Of a DNA stretch of 64,000 nucleotides, positions 59,034 to 64,000 are shown in pieces. Source of the stretch: a virus; the IMG/VR virus record IMGVR_UViG_3300013233_000856, positions 62,001-126,000 of that record; one strand, 5' to 3'. Position 1 is the first letter of the stretch. Every line of letters starts with the position of its first letter. The notes below the pieces were generated by a model. It was not told the DNA's origin. It saw nothing but the letters and a program-made list of their open reading frames with translations, and did not search any database. Made by a program: the position numbers and the translations under genes.

Positions 59034-59055
59034 CTAGGCTACTGACAACCAAATA

Positions 59056-59273
59056 ACTGGATCCATCTCATGGCCAGTGGGCTCATTCTCTCCTGCCACA
59101 TGCAGCGGCACACCAAGGAGAAGAGGAAGAGGAAGAGAAAGATAGACATAAAACCAGTGCCATTGACCTCATTGACCTCATTCTCTCCTGCCACATGCAG
59201 CACAACACCAAGGAGAGGAAGAGGAAGTAGAAGGCGGCAGTCGTTCCCTTCTGCCATATGGAGTGGATCCAGT
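59056..59273 (+). ncRNA. Second structured element with duplicated hairpin
   Basis: A 218-base unit closed by a perfect 10-bp inverted repeat, ACTGGATCCA 59056-59065 with 59264-59273, and by ATGGC 59070-59074 with GCCAT 59253-59257. Inside are two direct copies of a unit (59082-59136 and 59177-59228) sharing 25 identical bases at their start and CACCAAGGAG shortly after; each folds as CTCCT...AGGAG. A GAAAGATA sequence at 59137-59144 lies between the copies. It may be a 3' domain of the same RNA or a separate one. No convincing ORF covers it. Confidence 0.5.
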
Positions 59274-59560
59274 GCTGGGGGCCAGGAAGTTCCTCTCCCT
59301 TGTCCTAGTGGGCCATGGACAGCAGGATAGATCAGTGGTCACCGCAGGATCTGGAGGCCAACAGCTGAGGTTCCGGTTATCTTGTTGAAGTCCCGGTTAC
59401 CTCTACCCCTGATAGCGATGGGACAGCTGACTGTTACTGGTGGACTGCTAGTATAGAGTACCGCTGGTCCAGGGCCTTGCAGGCGGCGGATGCGGATGCA
59501 ACTGGAGACATCATATCCAGACAGAGAACGGACAACTAGAAGAAAATGAGCCAATGAGTG
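59274..59560. other. Non-coding stretch, nothing firm
   Basis: About 290 bases between the structured element and the paired palindromes. A CCGGTTA heptamer is repeated at about 59371 and 59393. A 97-codon frame on the minus strand (59339-59632) lacks a ribosome binding site and normal phage composition, so I do not call it. No promoter or hairpin of note was seen. Confidence 0.4.
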
Positions 59561-59565
59561 AGACA

Positions 59566-59608
59566 AAACAACCGGTTGTGATAGATAAGGAACATAAAAC
59601 AACCGGTT
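59566..59608 (+). promoter_or_regulatory. Twin palindromic operator-like sites
   Basis: ACAACCGGTTGT is a perfect 12-base palindrome found at 59566-59577 and again at 59597-59608, each inside AAAACAACCGGTTGTG. The copies are 31 bases apart, close to three helical turns, so a dimeric repressor or activator could bind both on one face. They lie about 75-120 bases upstream of the zinc-finger gene at 59679 and just after the non-coding region. No other copy was seen in the window. Confidence 0.6.
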
Positions 59609-59678
59609 GTGGTCTAAAGAAGTTACTTGCATTTAGTCTCTTATTTGATATCGTGACCCTGGTCTTGGAGAAGACAAA

Positions 59679-60188
59679 GTGGCCATGTTCTGGATATGTA
59701 AGGAATGTGGTGAAAGGATGACCGATAGGCAGTCATATCTCGAACACTCGTGCGCGCCAAATGGTTCAGTGCAGGCTTGCCTCTCCAAGCGCGACAAGGC
59801 CCTGGAAGAGATAAGGTTCTGGATAGGCAAGGTTCCCTATGAGTTGCGTTCAGTCCTCGTCATGACCGTCAACCTGCTTAAGATGATCGATCCTGACGAG
59901 AAGACCTTCGTCGTAGACGGCGAGCTGTATAGGAGAAAGATGGAGGATGCGGAGGAGCGCGCCAAGGATGCGGAGGGGCGCGCCAAGGAGGCGGAGGAGC
60001 GTGCCAAGGAGGCGGAGGAGCGTGCCAAGGAGGCGGAGGAGCGTGCCAAGAGAGCGACGGAGAGATTCATGGCCCTGATGGAGGACAACAACGCACTAAA
60101 GGCGAAGCTGTTCGACCTGCAGGAGGAGATGGACAGGCTCCGCGCAAGGATGATGTCGACTGAAAAGAGGATGCTGGACCTGGACTAA
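59679..60188 (+). CDS. C2H2/C2HC zinc-finger protein with coiled coil
   Basis: A 169-residue protein; the start is GTG 59679 (GGAG 8 bases before) or ATG 59685. Residues 6-25 (WICKECGERMTDRQSYLEHSC) look like a zinc finger with Cys-x2-Cys and His/Cys. Residues about 88-125 are five near-identical heptads (EAEERAK type) encoded by a 21-base DNA repeat, and the end is a second coil (LFDLQEEMDRLRARMMSTEK). It could be a DNA-binding regulator; the twin palindromes upstream may be its own or another protein's sites. Confidence 0.6.
   Translation: MAMFWICKECGERMTDRQSYLEHSCAPNGSVQACLSKRDKALEEIRFWIGKVPYELRSVLVMTVNLLKMIDPDEKTFVVDGELYRRKMEDAEERAKDAEGRAKEAEERAKEAEERAKEAEERAKRATERFMALMEDNNALKAKLFDLQEEMDRLRARMMSTEKRMLDLD
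59946..60050 (+). repeat. Five tandem 21-base repeats
   Basis: Five in-frame copies of a GA[T/G]GCGGAGG[A/G]GCG[C/T]GCCAAG unit. They code for a seven-residue coiled-coil heptad, so copy number changes keep the frame and alter coil length. Confidence 0.85.
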
Positions 60189-60221
60189 CCTCAAACATAT
60201 CTGGTCCGGAGTCCTTGCAGA

Positions 60222-62330
60222 ATGCCGAGCGCGACCAAGCTGCCAAAGAGAGCAAACGATGGTGACCAGGTGGCCGACCACCTCGGCAACGTCTACGAGT
60301 ACAGCTCCGAACAGAACTGCTGGCGCAACATAGGCATCCTGAAGCCTCCACAGGTGGTCGACTCCGAGAACAATGGTATCATCACCCCAGAAATATTCGA
60401 TAGGATACAGTCCATACGGAAATTCAAGAAGGACGGAGTCAAGTTCGACCTCAACAAGATATTCGTCGGCAGGACCGACCGGCACCCCTACTTCTACATG
60501 TTCCACTCGACGGACGACCTGATCAGGTTCGACCCCTACGTCGAACCGGACGGAACCGTCAAGCTGCCGATAGAGTTCGACCGCCAGAGGTTCTATCAAA
60601 AGCTCACGCGCACACCGTGCACAGGGCCACGTGGTCACCAGGGGCCGCCAGGACTTCCTGGAAAGGACGGCAAGCCGGCACCGAACGAAAGGCCAAGGTC
60701 ACCGGTCAAGCTCGACAAGGACTCATTCACGATCAATCCGGTCAGGATCCCCGCCCCGCTTCCCGACGAGCCAATCTCGGTTCGGGTCTTTGACAACGAC
60801 GAACAGGTTCTCGAGGTGCTCGTTCCGGTCGGCACCGGAGACCTGGAGGCCGTTGATGGACCGGTCTTTACCGTCGACCTCGAGAGGACAGACCTCTCGT
60901 TCAACGATGGCATGCTCGGCGGAACTGTCTTCGTCAGCAGCGGAGAGTTCGTCAACGAGCCGAACAGGTGGAGGTACAGGGCTAGGCAGCGGGGCAGGGC
61001 GGGGCCGCCAGGAAGGGACGGATCCGGTCTGCTTGAGGTCGTCGAGGACATGTTCGTTGACGATGCAGTGTCCTTCAACGGGTTCGTGGCGTCCGTTCAC
61101 GTTACCCCGACGGAGGATGTAGTCGTCCTTAATGGCTCCTTGTCGGACAAGCTGTGCAGCAGTTCCCTTAAGCTGACCTCCGAGGACCTGCCGGTCGCCG
61201 ACCTGCTCGAGAGGCGGGTGGTGGCCGTGGAGCAGGCCGCGAAGAGCTGCAAGGACGTGGCCTCGTACACGTTCAAGCCGGACGAGGTGGTGGTCCCGAA
61301 GCTCTCCCTGCCCGACTGGACTCCGACGATGGCGTGTAGGGATCAGAGGAGGTTCGAGTTCCAGAAGTTCAAGTGGTTCGACGAGATTGGGGAGATAGTG
61401 CCCGAGAACGCCGACTGCATGACGGCGGGCTTCGCGTTCACGATCCTTGGAGAACCGAAGCCTGGCGTGGAGTGCTGCAAGGAGGATTTCTTCCTATGCA
61501 ACAACCAGGGAGACTTCTGCGTGATCGACGGGTCTCCTGCAGTCGTTTCGCGCGGTGAGAACTCGCCGGAGCCGTCCGCCACGGTCGGGACGGTCAGTTC
61601 GAGCACGGCAGTCGTGGAGACGCCCGACTTCATCATTCCGGAGCCGGAGCCCGTCAAGGAGGGGAAGATAGTGCCGGCGAGGTGTCCGTTCGGATCCTCG
61701 TCGTCTTCCAGTTCGACAAGCTCCTCCAGTTCGTCCAGCTCGAGCTCATCTTCACTCGGGTCCAGTTCGTCCAGCTCGTCGTCCAGCTCTTCATCGTCTA
61801 GTTCAAGCTCGTCGAGTTCAAGCTCGTCCAGCTCTTCGTCGTCGAGTTCGTCCAGCTCCAGCTCGTCCAGCGCATTGACTGAGTGCTGTACGGACGGGCT
61901 GTCGGCGTCGTATAAGGTGATCTGCGGGGCGGTGTTCTGCGACTCGAACGATCCCTCAGGATTTGCCAAGAACTTTGCATTCCTGGAGTTCAACAAGGGA
62001 TGCTTTATCAAGTGCACGGAGGTCAATAGTGGTGCCTGCACGTCGTGCACGACGAATGAGTTCGTCGGGCGGTGTGAGCTGACGTGTCCAGCCGGTGGCG
62101 CCAATGGCTTTGGTCATCTGGACGAGAAGACAGTAACCCTGAAGTGGAAGGACAAGATCCTACAGAACGTACTCCACAATGAGTGTGGCGCAGATAGCGT
62201 CAACACCCCCTTCACTGGTACGATAAAGCTTGCGTGCGACGTTCTCTGTGAGAACGGAAATCCGAAGGTGAAGTACATAAAATTCATCTTCACCAACGGA
62301 TGCCTGAATGGTATTATTGGCTGTCAATAA
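60222..62330 (+). CDS. Virion-type protein with collagen-like and poly-serine linkers and cysteine-rich end
   Basis: A 702-residue protein. An N-terminal domain of about 130 residues (GDQVADHLGNVYEYSSEQN) is followed by collagen-like GPRGHQGPPGLPGKDG (135-150) and later AGPPGRDG (260-267), beta-rich modules, a Cys-bearing part (ECCKEDFFLCNNQGDFC), a serine run (about residues 492-550) and a C-terminal Cys-rich domain of about 150 residues. Collagen-like triplets suggest trimerisation; the serine run is a flexible linker. It looks like a fibre or surface appendage protein. ATG at 60222 with GGAG; a CAAACATA sequence at 60192-60199 resembles the late motif. Confidence 0.65.
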   Translation: MPSATKLPKRANDGDQVADHLGNVYEYSSEQNCWRNIGILKPPQVVDSENNGIITPEIFDRIQSIRKFKKDGVKFDLNKIFVGRTDRHPYFYMFHSTDDLIRFDPYVEPDGTVKLPIEFDRQRFYQKLTRTPCTGPRGHQGPPGLPGKDGKPAPNERPRSPVKLDKDSFTINPVRIPAPLPDEPISVRVFDNDEQVLEVLVPVGTGDLEAVDGPVFTVDLERTDLSFNDGMLGGTVFVSSGEFVNEPNRWRYRARQRGRAGPPGRDGSGLLEVVEDMFVDDAVSFNGFVASVHVTPTEDVVVLNGSLSDKLCSSSLKLTSEDLPVADLLERRVVAVEQAAKSCKDVASYTFKPDEVVVPKLSLPDWTPTMACRDQRRFEFQKFKWFDEIGEIVPENADCMTAGFAFTILGEPKPGVECCKEDFFLCNNQGDFCVIDGSPAVVSRGENSPEPSATVGTVSSSTAVVETPDFIIPEPEPVKEGKIVPARCPFGSSSSSSSTSSSSSSSSSSSSLGSSSSSSSSSSSSSSSSSSSSSSSSSSSSSSSSSSSSSALTECCTDGLSASYKVICGAVFCDSNDPSGFAKNFAFLEFNKGCFIKCTEVNSGACTSCTTNEFVGRCELTCPAGGANGFGHLDEKTVTLKWKDKILQNVLHNECGADSVNTPFTGTIKLACDVLCENGNPKVKYIKFIFTNGCLNGIIGCQ
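61695..61871 (+). repeat. Poly-serine codon tract
   Basis: 59 codons of which all but a Thr and one Leu-Gly pair are serine, using all TCN and AGC/AGT codons in a mixed order. Mixed codons argue for selection on the protein rather than simple slippage. The opposite strand reads as a false Asp/Glu/Leu-rich ORF. Confidence 0.9.
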
Positions 62331-62340
62331 GGAGGACGGG

Positions 62341-62904
62341 ATGCACACCCTCAAGAACAAGCACCGGCTGCCGGCAGCCAGGAAAAAGTTTCTATACCCA
62401 TGCAAGCACCGAGTGCCGGTGACCGAGGTCGAGAACCCACCGTTGGTGGCCAACAAGAACAGTAGCGTGTGTCTTGCCATCAGTGAACGGTGCGGGGCCA
62501 TGACCTCGACGAACGCCACAATGTGTGCGCAGTGCCAGCTAGACGGAGAGATGAATGAGGGCTACGTCCGAAACTGGGCGGACAAGATGATAAGCACAGC
62601 GATGCGGAACGCCTATCATGGCTTTCATGCCAAGGAGGAGATTCTGAACGTGGCCCGGGTGGCCCATCAGGGCATCTGCGACGTACGCGCTGGCCGGAAT
62701 AAGCTACGTAGCTTCCTGGAGCAGATGGTGATGTTGGACAGGCTATCCTTCGACGAGGTCGAGAAGCTGATCAGGGAAGAGATGCCGGAGATCAACGAGG
62801 ATGAGCTTTCTAGAGAATCTGAAGGAACTCAAACAGGGCAAGCCAAGGACGACGCCACAGCACCTCGCAACGACCGGAATGCCGAGTCCGGACGAGCTAC
62901 CTGA
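62341..62904 (+). CDS. Cysteine-containing hypothetical protein
   Basis: A 187-residue protein; ATG at 62341 (MHTLKNKHRLPAARKKFLYP) with AAGGAGG upstream, overlapping nothing of the previous gene. Cys residues cluster at 30-70 (YPCKH; VCLAISERCGAM; MCAQCQ), likely a metal-binding or disulfide domain. The C-terminal half is helical and acidic (LDRLSFDEVEKLIREEMPEI). It overlaps the next gene by 104 bases in another frame, long for phage genes. Function unknown. Confidence 0.55.
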   Translation: MHTLKNKHRLPAARKKFLYPCKHRVPVTEVENPPLVANKNSSVCLAISERCGAMTSTNATMCAQCQLDGEMNEGYVRNWADKMISTAMRNAYHGFHAKEEILNVARVAHQGICDVRAGRNKLRSFLEQMVMLDRLSFDEVEKLIREEMPEINEDELSRESEGTQTGQAKDDATAPRNDRNAESGRAT

Positions 62905-63253
62905 GAACCTGAGGACGCGCGGCGGCTGTGGATCGTGTGGAAAGAAGAGCCTTGGTGGAATCAGCTACGTCCGCGCCATGATGTCCGGCAAGGTTCCGGA
63001 GTCCGTGGCGAAGGAACGAATGACGGCATGCGAGGCCTGCAACGGCAAGGATTCCGCAGGTGAGCGTCTCTTCCGGATAGTGGAGGGCAAGCCATTCTGT
63101 GGTCTTCCGCGCCTAAAGAAGCCGTACAGGGACGAGTCTAAGGATGGCTGCGGGTGCCCGCTAAAGGAGAAGGTGCTATACAGGCAGTCGTCCTGTCCCA
63201 TAGGCAGGTGGGGCCCGTGGTCGGAGAAGAGGGAGACTGGAAAAGATGGCTGA
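62801..63253 (+). CDS. Cysteine-rich, zinc-binding-type hypothetical protein
   Basis: A 150-residue protein with ATG at 62801. CGSCGKK, CEACNGK, FCGLP, CGCP and SSCP give ten cysteines in pairs, as in zinc-ribbon proteins. The N-terminal 40 residues overlap the preceding gene. The end (RQSSCPIGRWGPW) resembles small phage proteins that are translated next to structural proteins. It overlaps the next gene by 8 bases. Confidence 0.6.
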   Translation: MSFLENLKELKQGKPRTTPQHLATTGMPSPDELPENLRTRGGCGSCGKKSLGGISYVRAMMSGKVPESVAKERMTACEACNGKDSAGERLFRIVEGKPFCGLPRLKKPYRDESKDGCGCPLKEKVLYRQSSCPIGRWGPWSEKRETGKDG

Positions 63254-64000
63254 ACCGACCCCTGCCCCTGAATGCCCATCGTGCGACGAGTGCTGCAAAC
63301 CATGCTGTCAGAACACGGACTGTAGCTGCGGGACGCTGGACTGCACCATCGACCTCGTCATAGAACCGTCCGACCTGCCTACGCTGGACTATTCCGCATC
63401 GGCGCATGATGACAAGTGCTGCACGCCGACGTCTGCCAAGATCACCATGGTGGACACTACCTGTTCGGCGATAACCATAGAGGCATGCTGCAACGACCTC
63501 AATGGCTGCGTAAACTCTTCCTGCAAGAAGATAGGATGGAACGTATGCAATAAGACCAACCGCTGCATAGAAGTACCGACCTTCTTCAAGATCAGTGGTC
63601 TCAAGAAGGACCCAACCGGTTCAGTCTGTCCGGACGAGGACACTGACTGTTGCTTCCTGCAGTTCAAGGGTTTCTTTGACACAAAGTGTGACTGGTCAGA
63701 TTTCGTTTCGTTCGAACCAAATGGCGTAGCAAATGGGCCGCGATTCTGCATCAAGCCATGCAGCTCCGCGACTTTCTGCGTCAACTACCGGGTAGGCATG
63801 CCGTCCAACGAATGTGGCTGCAAGAAATATTCGGACTCGCCGGCAGGAACGAAGGACTGCTGTGAAGCAACCGCAACGGTAGGCCCGACCTGTGCACAGG
63901 TCTGCTGCACTGATAACATCAACAGTCAGCCTCCAGGTTCACAACCTGACACGGCAGGATGTAACTCTTTATGCCGCAAGTCATTGGAACAAGACATAGC
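63246..64000 (+). CDS. Very cysteine-rich protein, partial (runs off right edge)
   Basis: Open from ATG 63246 (MAEPTPAPECPSCDECC) to the window end, 251 codons, no stop. The N-terminus has CPSCDECCKPCCQNTDCSCG, then many CC pairs (DKCCTPTS; EACCNDLNGC; TDCCFLQF; KDCCEATA). The spacing suggests repeated disulfide-bonded or metal-binding modules. It resembles the Cys-rich end of the 60222 protein in composition. A surface protein with disulfides is plausible, but folding in a reducing cytoplasm would argue for metal binding instead. Confidence 0.6.
   Translation, partial: MAEPTPAPECPSCDECCKPCCQNTDCSCGTLDCTIDLVIEPSDLPTLDYSASAHDDKCCTPTSAKITMVDTTCSAITIEACCNDLNGCVNSSCKKIGWNVCNKTNRCIEVPTFFKISGLKKDPTGSVCPDEDTDCCFLQFKGFFDTKCDWSDFVSFEPNGVANGPRFCIKPCSSATFCVNYRVGMPSNECGCKKYSDSPAGTKDCCEATATVGPTCAQVCCTDNINSQPPGSQPDTAGCNSLCRKSLEQDI

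Noticed and set aside
59339-59632. Minus-strand 97-codon frame in the non-coding region
   Set aside because: No ribosome binding site, unusual composition, and it covers the twin palindromes.
59946-60050. CRISPR-like array
   Set aside because: The 21-base units are contiguous, without spacers, and code for a coiled-coil heptad.
61343-62104. Minus-strand ORF with an Asp/Glu/Leu repeat
   Set aside because: It is the complement of the poly-serine codon tract; there is no start signal.

Overview
The window is a GC-rich, very densely packed piece of a large double-stranded DNA tailed phage with a contractile (myovirus) tail. The evidence is a T4-type baseplate set (gp6-, gp25-, gp5-, gp53- and gp27-like proteins), a tape measure protein, tail fibre proteins, and a T4-like plus bacterial-like replication set (DnaB-like helicase, TOPRIM primase, gp32-like ssDNA-binding protein, UvsY-like protein, 5'-3' exonuclease, RecA, DNA polymerase III alpha, a short family A polymerase). 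No terminase, portal or capsid gene is inside the window. Host is not determinable; lipoprotein signals and a u-spanin-like protein suggest a Gram-negative host.

Layout. 0-5 kb (mostly minus): a neck-like protein ending in an intein-like Hint domain, a homing endonuclease fused to a Mom-like domain (plus), a methyltransferase and a sulfotransferase. 5-16.6 kb (minus): tail and baseplate block. 16.7-21.8 kb: primase and class II ribonucleotide reductase with a LAGLIDADG intein. 22-35 kb: glycosyltransferases, a P-loop kinase, zinc-ribbon proteins, lipoproteins, exonuclease, gp32-like and UvsY-like proteins, PolA, a second sulfotransferase. 35-38.6 kb: helicase and RecA. 38.7-41 kb: small plus-strand genes. 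41-48.8 kb: an FAD enzyme, a second nuclease-Mom fusion, and DNA polymerase III alpha split into two genes with two unrelated genes between them. 48.9-58 kb: fibre-tip proteins, a long tail fibre, GroES-like and actin-like proteins, a third sulfotransferase, a u-spanin-like protein. 58.25-59.68 kb: a 1.4-kb stretch with no credible gene but dense RNA secondary structure, flanked by a TnpB-like protein without a RuvC domain. 59.7-64 kb (plus): a zinc-finger coiled-coil protein and a run of cysteine-rich proteins.

Regulation. Two short motifs recur before starts. CAAAGATA lies before structural or virion-type genes on either strand. GTATTTGA lies before replication or metabolism genes on the minus strand. 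Both occur, oppositely oriented, between the divergent genes at 48.8 kb, which suggests late and early/middle promoter classes.

The most unusual parts are the structured RNA region with the RuvC-less TnpB-like protein, the two nuclease-Mom fusions, the split polymerase III alpha, the terminal Hint domain, and three different PAPS-type sulfotransferases in one phage.
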